A stretch of 64,000 bases of DNA from Solitalea canadensis DSM 3403 (GTDB taxonomy: Bacteria; Bacteroidota; Bacteroidia; Sphingobacteriales; Sphingobacteriaceae), in the NCBI RefSeq assembly GCF_000242635.2, contig NC_017770.1, forward strand, positions 3,794,669-3,858,668. Direction: 5' to 3'. A program made the translations under genes and the position numbers. Every line of letters begins with the position of its first letter. Within the stretch, counting starts at the first letter, position 1. The notes beneath the pieces were generated by a model. It did no database searches, was not told the origin of the DNA, and worked only from the letters and a program-made list of their open reading frames with translations. Shown here one piece after another: positions 8,903-16,181 of this stretch.

Positions 8903-9289
8903 TTATCCTGTTATTTTAGCTAACGTAGCTTGTAATTGTTCTTTACTTGGAGGTGTAGGTTTATGACTAAAGTTCATGTCATTGATCTTATTGATAGGGA
9001 TCAGATGAATATGAGCATGAGGTACTTCCAACCCAATTACAGTAACACCAATTCTTTTGCAAGGAATGGCTTTTTCGATCTTTTTAGCTACTTGCTTCGA
9101 AAAAATCATCATTCGTCCTAAAAGATCGTCTTCTACATCAAAAAGATAATCGACTTCCGTTTTCGGAATTACCAATGTATGCCCCTCTGCAAGTGGTTCA
9201 ATATCCAGAAATGCCAAAAACTCTTCGTTTTCAGCCACCTTGAATGCTGGAATTTCTCCTGCTACAATTTTTGAAAATATAGATGCCAT
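8903..9289 (-). CDS. HIT family protein (histidine triad nucleotide hydrolase)
   Basis: The 128-residue protein matches the length of HinT-like enzymes. The histidine triad is clear near the C-terminus (PHAHIHLIPI), with the N-terminal FSKIVAGEIPAFKV and ALLDI-like strand AFLDIEPLAEGHTLVIP. It hydrolyses AMP-linked substrates such as adenosine phosphoramidates. It lies downstream of greA on the same strand, separated by periodic hairpin site E. Confidence 0.95.
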   Translation of the reverse strand: MASIFSKIVAGEIPAFKVAENEEFLAFLDIEPLAEGHTLVIPKTEVDYLFDVEDDLLGRMMIFSKQVAKKIEKAIPCKRIGVTVIGLEVPHAHIHLIPINKINDMNFSHKPTPPSKEQLQATLAKITG

Positions 9290-9296
9290 ATAGATT

Positions 9297-9436
9297 GCGG
9301 GTTGTAGGTTACGAATTGAGAGTAGTAAAATAAATTAAGGGTTGCGAATTATATGTATCGGTTACAAATTACTAATTATTTAACTAATCAGATAGATCAT
9401 AAACCTATAACACGGAACTCGCAACCCGTAATTCCA
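9297..9436. repeat. heptamer-periodic intergenic hairpin, site E
   Basis: The left units are gcgggtt, gtaggtt, acgaatt, gagagta (9297-9324). The right units are aacctat, aacacgg, aactcgc, aacccgt, aattcca (9402-9436). The middle (about 9339-9380) also reads roughly in 7-nt steps (gggttgc, gaattat, atgtatc, ggttaca). It fills the gap between greA and the HIT gene, both on the minus strand. Confidence 0.6.
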
Positions 9437-9910
9437 CTAACGGCTGATTTCTAAGATTTCGAATTGCATAGTTCCGTTTGGAACGGTTACGTCTGCAATA
9501 TCACCAACAGATTTTCCAAGTAATCCTTTAGCAATTGGAGACTGAACTGAAATTTTACCCGTTTTAAGATCGGCTTCTTTTTCAGCTACCAATTGATAAT
9601 TCATTACAGTACCATTCTTTACATTTTTGATTTTCACTTTAGAGAGCACTAAAACTTTTGAAGTATCAAGTTTAGATTCGTCAATAATGCGTGAATTGGC
9701 CAATACTTCTTCAAGCTTGGAAATTTTCAGCTCATGTAAACCTTGCGCTTCTTTTGCTGCATCATATTCTGCATTTTCTGATAGATCTCCCTTGTCGCGA
9801 GCTTCTGCAATTTGCTTAGAAATTTCTGACCGGCCATGGGTTTTAAGGTACGCTAACTCTTGCTTAAGTTTCTCTAATCCTTCCGGAGTTAAGTAAGTTA
9901 TCTCTGCCAT
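9437..9910 (-). CDS. greA: transcription elongation factor GreA
   Basis: The 157-residue protein is full length. The N-terminal coiled coil contains the GreA signature (ELAYLKTHGRSEISKQIAEARDKGDLSENAEYDAAKEAQG) with the acidic tip DLSENAEY that reaches the RNA polymerase active site. The C-terminal FKBP-like domain ends in the usual SPIAKGLLGKSVGD segment. It stimulates transcript cleavage in backtracked RNA polymerase. A strong hairpin sits about 40 nt upstream of its ATG (see 9950-9988). Confidence 0.97.
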   Translation of the reverse strand: MAEITYLTPEGLEKLKQELAYLKTHGRSEISKQIAEARDKGDLSENAEYDAAKEAQGLHELKISKLEEVLANSRIIDESKLDTSKVLVLSKVKIKNVKNGTVMNYQLVAEKEADLKTGKISVQSPIAKGLLGKSVGDIADVTVPNGTMQFEILEISR

Positions 9911-9949
9911 AACGCAAAAAATTTTTTATTACTGACTATATAAAAAAGA

Positions 9950-9988
9950 AACAAGACTATACGCCGCAAGCCGACGGATAGTCTTGTT
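9950..9988 (-). terminator. hairpin plus U-tract just upstream of greA (terminator or leader attenuator)
   Basis: The perfect 11-bp arms aacaagactat (9950-9960) and atagtcttgtt (9978-9988) enclose a 17-nt GC-rich loop that can itself pair (ccg...cgg). On the minus strand the stem is followed by TCTTTTTT. It is 124 nt beyond the stop of the dehydrogenase gene and only 40 nt before the greA ATG. A TAATTTTG box (10007-10000) just upstream could place the hairpin inside the greA leader. Confidence 0.65.
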
Positions 9989-10112
9989 TTACAATGCTAC
10001 AAAATTAAAATTTATTTTCCGAATTTTCTACCAATAATTTATAAACAATTGATTAACAATAAAAAACAAGAATTACTATTAATTTTCCAGTAGAACAATA
10101 CGGTCGTTATAT

Positions 10113-11051
10113 TTAATTTCCTGGAAATTTACTAAGGATTTTTTCAGCTAAAATTTCGGAGATTTTTCGGTACGATTCAACACTCCAACCACCTACATGA
10201 GGGGTTAATAAAACGTTATCTCGCTTCGACAAATCGTCGAACCAAACATGTTCATTTTCAGTTAACGGAAACTTCTCTTTTTGTAACACATCTAAAGCTG
10301 CTCCTTTTAATTTCCCGTTATCCAACGCTTTTAAAAGTCCCGGAATAGACACTATTTCTCCCCTGGCAGTATTTACAAACCAAAGCGTTTTTTTAAACTT
10401 ATCAAAGTAATGCTCATCTATCATAAACTTGGTTTCAGCGGTCAGCGGAATGTGCAAGCTTAATACATCAGCTTTGTCAAATAATTCCTGCTCTGTAACC
10501 TCTTTAACCCATGTATTACCAAAACCGGTTTTATACTTATCGTATACCAATACTTCTACATCAAAACCTTTTAACTTTTTAGCAAAAGCAGGCCCCATGT
10601 ACCCATAACCGACAATGCCAACCGTTAAACCATCCAATTCCCATCCCCGGTTTCCTTCCCTGTCCCAAATTTCAGACCTTACTTCTTTATCTCCTTTTTC
10701 GAGTTTGTTCATTAAAGATAGCAACATACCCAATGCATGTTCTCCAACGGCATTACTATTGCCTTCGGGAGCATTGAACAATTCTACCTTCCGTTGTGCT
10801 GCATAATCAACATCAATATTATCCATCCCTGCGCCTGCACGACCAATAAATCTTAGGTTGGTTGCTTTATCAAACAGTTCTTTTTCTACCCTGAACTTAG
10901 TTCTAACAATCATTCCTTCGTAATTGGCAATGCAATCCAACACTTGCTGATAGGTTATTTTAGGTTGATAGTCACAAATGAAGCCCTTTTCTTTCAGGCG
11001 ATCCATTAACGATGGGTGCGTTTCGTCTACAATAAGTACTTTCAATGACAT
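10113..11051 (-). CDS. D-2-hydroxyacid dehydrogenase (phosphoglycerate dehydrogenase-like)
   Basis: The 312-residue protein has the two-domain D-isomer dehydrogenase layout. The substrate domain includes FIGRAGAGMDNIDVDYA. The Rossmann domain has the nucleotide loop GIVGYGYMG. The catalytic region includes LSLHIPLTAET, NTARGEIV (active Arg) and LTPHVGGWS (active His). It oxidises a 2-hydroxyacid or reduces a 2-oxoacid with NAD(H). There is no C-terminal ACT domain, so it is the short type. It may make serine precursors as SerA, but no serC or serB is adjacent, so I leave the substrate open. Confidence 0.92.
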   Translation of the reverse strand: MSLKVLIVDETHPSLMDRLKEKGFICDYQPKITYQQVLDCIANYEGMIVRTKFRVEKELFDKATNLRFIGRAGAGMDNIDVDYAAQRKVELFNAPEGNSNAVGEHALGMLLSLMNKLEKGDKEVRSEIWDREGNRGWELDGLTVGIVGYGYMGPAFAKKLKGFDVEVLVYDKYKTGFGNTWVKEVTEQELFDKADVLSLHIPLTAETKFMIDEHYFDKFKKTLWFVNTARGEIVSIPGLLKALDNGKLKGAALDVLQKEKFPLTENEHVWFDDLSKRDNVLLTPHVGGWSVESYRKISEILAEKILSKFPGN

Positions 11052-11071
11052 GTATAATAGGCTGGGTGAGG

Positions 11072-11845
11072 TTATTTAGTTTCTAACAACTGTGTTATTT
11101 TAACAAAATCTTCTACGGTTAGCTTTTCGGCTCGTAATTCCAGGATGGTTTCATCTATTTTACCTTTTGGCTGAAACTGGCTTAACGCATTTCGTAGTTG
11201 TTTTCTTCGTTGATTAAACGCCGCTTTCACTACCTGAAAAAACAATTTTTCATTACACCCTAAATTGGTATTTTCTTTACGCGTTAAGCGAATAACTCCT
11301 GAATTAACTTTTGGTGGAGGATTAAATACGCCAGGCTTTACTGTAAATAGATATTCTATTTTATAGAATGCCTGACTCAGTACACTTAAAATACCATATT
11401 CCTTTCCTCCTGGCTTTGCAGCAACCCGCTCTCCTACTTCTTTCTGGAACATGCCTACCATTTCAGGAACAAGATCACGATTATCAATAATTTTGAAAAT
11501 GATCTGAGATGAAATGTTGTAAGGAAAGTTTCCGATGATCGCAAACTGATCTTTAAATACGGTCGAAAAATCCATTTCAAGGAAATCTCCGTGGATAATC
11601 CGCTCTTTTAATTCAGGATATTTTTTATGCAGATATTCAATCGATTCACCATCGATATCAATAAGTGAAGTTTTATATTCGGTTTTCTTTACCAGAAAAT
11701 CGGTTAACACACCCATGCCCGGACCAACCTCTAACACTTCTGAAAAGGCGTTTTCGGGTCGAAGACTCTCCACAATTTTTTGCGCAATATTTTTATCGGT
11801 CAAAAAATGCTGACCTAAATGTTTCTTAGCTCTAACCAGACTCAT
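11072..11845 (-). CDS. rsmA: 16S rRNA (adenine1518-N6/adenine1519-N6)-dimethyltransferase
   Basis: The 257-residue protein shows RsmA/KsgA landmarks: KKHLGQHFLTDKNIA at the N-terminus, SAM motif I VLEVGPGMGVLTDFL, the catalytic NFPYNIS (motif IV), and the C-terminal KAAFNQRRKQLRNAL. It dimethylates two adjacent adenosines in the helix 45 loop of 16S rRNA during 30S maturation. Its stop lies 20 nt before the 2-hydroxyacid dehydrogenase start on the same strand, so the two are probably co-transcribed. It diverges from pdxA. Confidence 0.97.
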   Translation of the reverse strand: MSLVRAKKHLGQHFLTDKNIAQKIVESLRPENAFSEVLEVGPGMGVLTDFLVKKTEYKTSLIDIDGESIEYLHKKYPELKERIIHGDFLEMDFSTVFKDQFAIIGNFPYNISSQIIFKIIDNRDLVPEMVGMFQKEVGERVAAKPGGKEYGILSVLSQAFYKIEYLFTVKPGVFNPPPKVNSGVIRLTRKENTNLGCNEKLFFQVVKAAFNQRRKQLRNALSQFQPKGKIDETILELRAEKLTVEDFVKITQLLETK

Positions 11846-11930
11846 GTATTTTGGATTAAATGTACCCTGTTACCGCATATAATTTTTTATCTTGCCGAGA
11901 GTTTTATTCGGCCTATATGCTGATAACTGA

Positions 11931-11938
11931 TAACTTTG
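11931..11938 (+). promoter_or_regulatory. -7 box for pdxA
   Basis: TAACTTTG fits TAnnTTTG and ends 28 nt before the pdxA ATG. No clear -33 TTG lies at the right distance, so this is a partial match. Confidence 0.4.
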
Positions 11939-11965
11939 CACTTTAAAAATCAAAAATCGTAATAA

Positions 11966-13051
11966 ATGTCGAACGTATCGCAGAAAAAAATAAAAGTCGG
12001 CATCTCTATCGGTGATATCAATGGTATTGGCATCGAAGTGATTCTGAAAACCTTAATGGATAACCGTATACTTGAGCACTGTACGCCAATTGTTTACGGT
12101 TCAGTAAAAATCACTTCTTTTCACCGCAAAGCCTTAAATATTCAAGATTTCAGCTTTAATATAATTCAAAATACTGAACAAGCCAATCCTAAACGAGCAA
12201 ACCTGATCAATTGCTGGGATGAGGAGGTAAAAATTGATCTTGGTCAGCAAACTGAAAATGGTGGAAAATATGCTTTTAAATCTTTAGAAGCTGCTACCAA
12301 TGATTTATTAGAAGGTAAGATTGATGCTCTTTTAACAGCCCCAATTAATAAGCATAACATTCAGCAGCCAGGTTTTGATTTCCCTGGTCATACTGAATAT
12401 TTACAACAACGCGCCGGAAGCGCGGAATCATTAATGTTTTTAGTTAGTGACGACCTACGTGTAGGTGTTGTAACCGGCCATATTCCATTAAAAGATGTAG
12501 CTACTTCAATTACTCCTGAAAAAATATTAGCTAAACTTCGCTTAATGAATAAAAGTCTGAAGCAAGATTTTTGGATCGAAAAACCGAAAATTGCTGTTTT
12601 AGGATTAAACCCTCATGCAGGCGATAATGGATTAATTGGTGAAGAAGATCAAACAATCATTCTACCTACGCTAGAAGAAGCAAGAAAAGAAAAGATCTTA
12701 GCGTTTGGACCATATGCAGCTGACGGGTTCTTTGGAAATGGCTCTTATAAACAATTTGACGCCGTTTTAGCCATGTATCACGATCAGGGTTTAGTTCCTT
12801 TCAAAACATTGGCATTCGGCGCCGGAGTTAACTTTACTGCTGGATTAGATGTTGTACGCACTTCTCCTGATCATGGAACAGGCTATGACATTGCAGGTAA
12901 AAACCAAGCCAATGAGTCTTCTTTCCGCGAAGCACTTTACATGGCGTTGGATGTAGTGAGAAACAGAAGAGAACAAGATGAATTACTAGAAAATCCTTTA
13001 AAAGTTGGTCAACTAAAAATGAAAGTTACCAACGAAGACAGCGAGGAATAA
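11966..13051 (+). CDS. pdxA: 4-hydroxythreonine-4-phosphate dehydrogenase
   Basis: The 361-residue protein carries PdxA family blocks: GISIGDINGIGIEVI, LTAPINKHNI, FPGHTEYLQ (metal-binding His), GLNPHAGDNGLIGEEDQ (second His) and MYHDQGLVPFKTLAFGAGVNFTAGL (third His and substrate loop). It oxidises 4-phosphohydroxy-L-threonine in deoxyxylulose 5-phosphate-dependent vitamin B6 synthesis. An ATG start at 11966 gives a typical N-terminus. It is followed by its own terminator; rsmA diverges upstream, a frequent pdxA neighbour in many bacteria. Confidence 0.97.
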   Translation: MSNVSQKKIKVGISIGDINGIGIEVILKTLMDNRILEHCTPIVYGSVKITSFHRKALNIQDFSFNIIQNTEQANPKRANLINCWDEEVKIDLGQQTENGGKYAFKSLEAATNDLLEGKIDALLTAPINKHNIQQPGFDFPGHTEYLQQRAGSAESLMFLVSDDLRVGVVTGHIPLKDVATSITPEKILAKLRLMNKSLKQDFWIEKPKIAVLGLNPHAGDNGLIGEEDQTIILPTLEEARKEKILAFGPYAADGFFGNGSYKQFDAVLAMYHDQGLVPFKTLAFGAGVNFTAGLDVVRTSPDHGTGYDIAGKNQANESSFREALYMALDVVRNRREQDELLENPLKVGQLKMKVTNEDSEE

Positions 13052-13085
13052 GAAAACAAATTTGTAAATCATTAAAGTATTATGG

Positions 13086-13120
13086 ACTTCCGTCGGGCAA
13101 TGGCGGAAGTTTTTTATTTT
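13086..13120 (+). terminator. rho-independent terminator after pdxA
   Basis: Arms acttccg (13086-13092) and cggaagt (13104-13110) are followed by TTTTTATTTTT. The structure ends 7 nt before the next ATG. Confidence 0.8.
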
Positions 13121-13126
13121 TAGGTT

Positions 13127-13603
13127 ATGGATGAATTGCAAAATGAATTTATGAAAGAAGCCATCCGCTTATCGATGGAAGGACCGGTAAAAGGTGAAGG
13201 TGGCCCTTTCGGGTGTGTTATTGTAAAGGATGGAAAAATTGTAGGTCGGGGAAATAATCAGGTTACTGCCAATATTGATCCAACAGCACATGCGGAGATT
13301 GTTGCAATAAGAGATGCATGTAGAAATTTAGGAACTTTTCAATTAGACGGATGCGAAATTTACACTTCATGTGAGCCATGCCCTATGTGTCTTGGAGCAA
13401 TTTATTGGGCCCGTCCAGACAGGGTGTATTATGCTAATACTCGGGAAGATGCTGCTAATATTGGATTCGATGATGATTTTATTTATCGGGAAATCCCCTT
13501 GAGTTTAAATGAACGCCAGATTCCGATGTTGCCTTTAGGTCGCGAAGCAGCACTTTTGGTATTTAAGTATTGGGAAGAAAAAGGAGATAAAAATCTTTAT
13601 TAA
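13127..13603 (+). CDS. nucleoside deaminase, guanine deaminase-like
   Basis: The 158-residue protein belongs to the cytidine-deaminase fold. HAEIVAIRDA gives the zinc His and catalytic Glu, and SCEPCPMCLGAIYWA gives the two zinc Cys. The extended C-terminus (NIGFDDDFIYREIPLSLNERQIPM) matches short bacterial guanine deaminases (GuaD, about 156 residues) better than TadA. It would deaminate guanine to xanthine; a TadA-like role is less likely but cannot be excluded. The start ATG at 13127 sits right after the pdxA terminator, so it probably has weak or read-through expression. Confidence 0.88.
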   Translation: MDELQNEFMKEAIRLSMEGPVKGEGGPFGCVIVKDGKIVGRGNNQVTANIDPTAHAEIVAIRDACRNLGTFQLDGCEIYTSCEPCPMCLGAIYWARPDRVYYANTREDAANIGFDDDFIYREIPLSLNERQIPMLPLGREAALLVFKYWEEKGDKNLY

Positions 13604-13730
13604 AAAATATTTCCAAACCTGATAAATATCATATTATCTACCTGATAGCTATACTACATTTGTATCGCAACAGAACAGAAACTAACACACGTTAGCTTCA
13701 TCAATTATTATTTAAGTATCGACAACAAAG

Positions 13731-13756
13731 GCGCTGATCTGGGATCAGCGCTTTTT
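13731..13756. terminator. bidirectional terminator, now separated from the GDPD gene by an IS
   Basis: A perfect 9-bp stem gcgctgatc/gatcagcgc (13731-13739, 13743-13751) with a 3-nt loop is followed by TTTTTG on the plus strand. It would serve the deaminase gene at 13127 and, before the IS inserted, the convergent GDPD gene. The rebuilt native stop codon of that gene lies at 13763-13761. Confidence 0.8.
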
Positions 13757-13784
13757 GTATTTAGTGTTTTTGATAACTTCCGAA

Positions 13785-13792
13785 CAACTTAA
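13785..13792. repeat. target-site duplication, left copy (ISL3-type element)
   Basis: CAACTTAA here is repeated exactly at 15210-15217, on the other side of the element. Eight base pairs is the usual duplication length for the ISL3 family. Confidence 0.9.
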
Positions 13793-13857
13793 GGAACAGG
13801 AACAAAAGTTGTGGAGTTTAGGCTAAAAGCTGATTTTTGTGGATCAAAAAAAGAATA

Positions 13858-14223
13858 ATGCACGATTCCTTTCAAGCCCTTCTTCACTTGGTTATTCCCG
13901 AAGGTGTTTCAGATTATTTCAAAGTGGTTGACCATAAAACGCAGGCCAACTCCATTCATATTTACCTGGAAGAACTCAATAGTATTCCCCTGGAGTACCA
14001 GTCCAACCGGCTGCAATCCAAAGGTTTTTTCGATGAAGTGATTTTACAGGATTTTCCCCTCCGTGGCCGGGAGGTGTTCTTGCACGTGAAGCGTCGCCGA
14101 TGGCTGAATTTAGATAGCAATAAAGTGGTTTTCCGTAACTGGGAGGTAGTGGCCAAGGGAACGCGAATCACCCAGGATTTTGCCGCTTTTTTAAAAGCTA
14201 TCAGCCGATACCAAGGCACATAG
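13858..14223 (+). CDS. ISL3/ISAon1-type transposase, N-terminal region protein
   Basis: This frame of 121 codons starts at ATG 13858 (an in-frame TTG at 13837 is a less likely start). It matches the separate N-terminal protein of ISAon1-type elements: LEELNSIPLEYQSNRLQSKGF, then the basic segment HVKRRRWLNLD and WEVVAKGTRITQDFAAFLK. It ends at TAG 14221-14223. Sequence typical of the next part of the protein (HSLQTIGSFYGI) continues in the +1 frame from about 14195. Either the family is expressed by frameshifting or reinitiation, or this copy has an indel. It presumably contacts DNA. Confidence 0.75.
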   Translation: MHDSFQALLHLVIPEGVSDYFKVVDHKTQANSIHIYLEELNSIPLEYQSNRLQSKGFFDEVILQDFPLRGREVFLHVKRRRWLNLDSNKVVFRNWEVVAKGTRITQDFAAFLKAISRYQGT

Positions 14224-14256
14224 CCTGCAAACGATCGGTTCATTTTACGGCATTAG

Positions 14257-15186
14257 GGTAAAAAACTGCAACGCTATTATCGGGATAAACTCAGTGACTA
14301 CTCCCTTTGGGAACACAAAGAGAATGCTCGCAAGGGACTTGTCTTTGAACAGAATATGGGACCTTTTCTATCGATTGATGAAACCTCGCTCTCTCACGGA
14401 GAGCTCTATACGGTGGTGACTAACAAACAGGCAAAAGGGAAGGCAGGAACTTTAGTGGCCATTATGGAAGGCACTAAATCGGAAACGATCATCCCTTTGT
14501 TGCAAAAGCTATCGCCGAAACAACGCAATAAGGTACAGGAAATAACCCTGGACCTGGCGGGCAACATGAGCCTGATTGTCAAGAAGTGTTTTCCCAATGC
14601 CACCCGGGTGATCGATCGGTTTCATGTGCAGCAGTTGGCCACAGAAGCCTTGCAGGAGATGAGAATTAAATACCGCTGGCAAGCAATCGATGCAGAAAAT
14701 CAAGCAATAGAAGATGCTAAAACAGCCCAAGTAACCTACTGCCCTCCGGTTCTCTCCAATGGAGATACGCTCAAGCAACTGTTGGCCAGAAGCAGGTACC
14801 TCTTGTATAAAAAAGAGGATAACTGGACTGCCGAACAGGCCCAGAGGGCCAGCCTGTTATTTGAAAAATACCCCGATCTAAGAAAAGCCTATGAACTCAC
14901 TCAAAAATTATCCTGGATCTTTAGTACTACCACAGATAAATTATATGCTTTTGTAAGATTGGCCAAATGGAACGAACTGGTGGAACAATCGGGATTCAAG
15001 TCGTTCAATACCCTCTCCAGAACAATTATTAATCACCACCAACACATACTCAACTACTTCGACAACAAAAGTACCAATGCTTCGGCCGAATCGTTCAATG
15101 CCAAGATCAAAGCGTTCAGAGCTCAATACAGAGGGGTGGGAAATGTGAATTTTTTCCTTTTCAGGCTGGCTAAATTATATGCTTAG
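14257..15186 (+). CDS. ISL3/ISAon1-type transposase, catalytic part
   Basis: The frame is open from 14257, after a TAG at 14254-14256; the first ATG is at 14356. Residues before that ATG (LQRYYRDKLSDYSLWEHKENA) belong to the protein, so translation probably enters from upstream. The DDE triad of the ISL3 domain is visible: FLSIDETSLSHGELY (first Asp), RVIDRFHVQQLA (second Asp) and NASAESFNAKIK (Glu). A slippery heptamer A AAA AAC (14260-14266), in phase with the upstream +1 frame, would shift ribosomes into this frame by -1. The stop at 15184-15186 is just inside the right inverted repeat. Confidence 0.75.
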   Translation, partial: GKKLQRYYRDKLSDYSLWEHKENARKGLVFEQNMGPFLSIDETSLSHGELYTVVTNKQAKGKAGTLVAIMEGTKSETIIPLLQKLSPKQRNKVQEITLDLAGNMSLIVKKCFPNATRVIDRFHVQQLATEALQEMRIKYRWQAIDAENQAIEDAKTAQVTYCPPVLSNGDTLKQLLARSRYLLYKKEDNWTAEQAQRASLLFEKYPDLRKAYELTQKLSWIFSTTTDKLYAFVRLAKWNELVEQSGFKSFNTLSRTIINHHQHILNYFDNKSTNASAESFNAKIKAFRAQYRGVGNVNFFLFRLAKLYA

Positions 15187-16085
15187 TCCACAGATTTTGG
15201 ACCTGATCCCAACTTAATTGCTCTGTCGGGATAATCTGTGATAATTCCATCCACACCCATTTTTGAAATACGTTCCATATCTTCTACTTGGTTGATTGTC
15301 CATGGAATTAATTCCATTTTCTTTGCATGAACTGCTGTTACTAATGACTCATCTATCAGTTCAAAGTCAGGACTATAAATATCGGGGTTAAATCCTAATC
15401 GGCTGATATTACTCTCAAAGCTATCCTTGTTTTCGACAAGTAAGGCCGTTTTAAACTCAGGATATTTTTTATGAATAATTTGCAAGGTTCTAACATCAAA
15501 CGACTGAATAATTACCCTCTTTTCAATCCCTTTAGACTTAATAACCTTTATCAAAAGTTCAACAAATTCATCAGGTTCAGGGTGAAAAACATTATCACCT
15601 TCAGGCATAAACTTGGTTTCGATATTATAAAAAAGAGGTTTTAATTTCTTCGTTCTAACATAGTTCTCAACGCTATCTATTAAAGTAGAAAGTAAAGGTT
15701 TTTCAATAGTAAATTTACGTTGCTGAGGAAACCTTGGATGAGCTTTAATTCCTACATCATATTTCCGGATGTTATCGTAATCCATTTGATACAGATTAAA
15801 CGATTGCTCATTTGCTTCGGTAATCTGTTCTCCATTTGGTTGTAGAACAAACTCATGCGACATATAATTATCATGCGACACAACTGCCTTTTTATCCTTA
15901 GAGATCACACAATCCATTTCCAGGGTTCTGACGCCTAAGTCAATGGCCATTATCATCGCTGGTATGGTGTTCTCTGGCATTAACCCCCGACAACCTCTAT
16001 GTCCTTGAACGTCAATCATTGTTTTCTTCTGGGCAGATAATAACAAGGGTAAATTTAATAAAACGAAAAGTGCTGTTTTCTTCAT
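15183..16085 (-). CDS. secreted glycerophosphodiester phosphodiesterase; C-terminus altered by IS insertion
   Basis: Starting at ATG 16085 gives 300 residues with a signal peptide (MKKTALFVLLNLPLLLSAQ); a longer in-frame start at 16151 is not plausible. The GDPD domain has the catalytic VQGHRGCRGLMPENT, the acidic metal site region (EMDCVISKDKKAVVSHD) and the final strand GVDGIITDYPDRAI. It hydrolyses glycerophosphodiesters to glycerol 3-phosphate in the periplasm or outside the cell. The last eight residues, GSGPKSVD, and the stop are encoded by the right end of the ISL3-type element. Removing the element restores KL-FGSYQKH-stop. The catalytic domain looks complete, so activity is probably kept. 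Confidence 0.92.
   Translation of the reverse strand: MKKTALFVLLNLPLLLSAQKKTMIDVQGHRGCRGLMPENTIPAMIMAIDLGVRTLEMDCVISKDKKAVVSHDNYMSHEFVLQPNGEQITEANEQSFNLYQMDYDNIRKYDVGIKAHPRFPQQRKFTIEKPLLSTLIDSVENYVRTKKLKPLFYNIETKFMPEGDNVFHPEPDEFVELLIKVIKSKGIEKRVIIQSFDVRTLQIIHKKYPEFKTALLVENKDSFESNISRLGFNPDIYSPDFELIDESLVTAVHAKKMELIPWTINQVEDMERISKMGVDGIITDYPDRAIKLGSGPKSVD
15210..15217. repeat. target-site duplication, right copy (ISL3-type element)
   Basis: CAACTTAA, identical to 13785-13792; it lies inside the GDPD coding sequence. Confidence 0.9.
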
Positions 16086-16181
16086 GCAGACAAAGTAAGA
16101 AACTAAGATTAAGAGAATATTAAGATATAACCGCAATTCGCCAAGGCACAAAGAAACAAGGCTTGAGGTTTTGCTTATCTG

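Larger units (their letters stand above)
13793..15209 (+). mobile_element. ISL3-family (ISAon1-type) insertion sequence, 1417 bp
   Basis: The ends are imperfect inverted repeats: 13793-13815 (starting ggaacaggaac) and the complement of 15187-15209 (starting ggatcaggtcc), 18 of 23 positions identical. They are flanked by the 8-bp direct repeat CAACTTAA. The element carries a two-part transposase, 13858-14223 and 14257-15186. It is visibly richer in G+C than its surroundings, as expected for recently acquired DNA. It inserted into the 3' end of the GDPD gene and supplies that gene's present last eight codons and stop. Confidence 0.93.

Noticed and set aside
13655-13756. Possible small RNA: TACATTTG box followed by about 90 nt and a strong terminator.
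   Set aside because: The terminator is better explained as the bidirectional terminator of the deaminase and the pre-insertion GDPD gene, and there is no -33 element, so an independent RNA gene is not supported.
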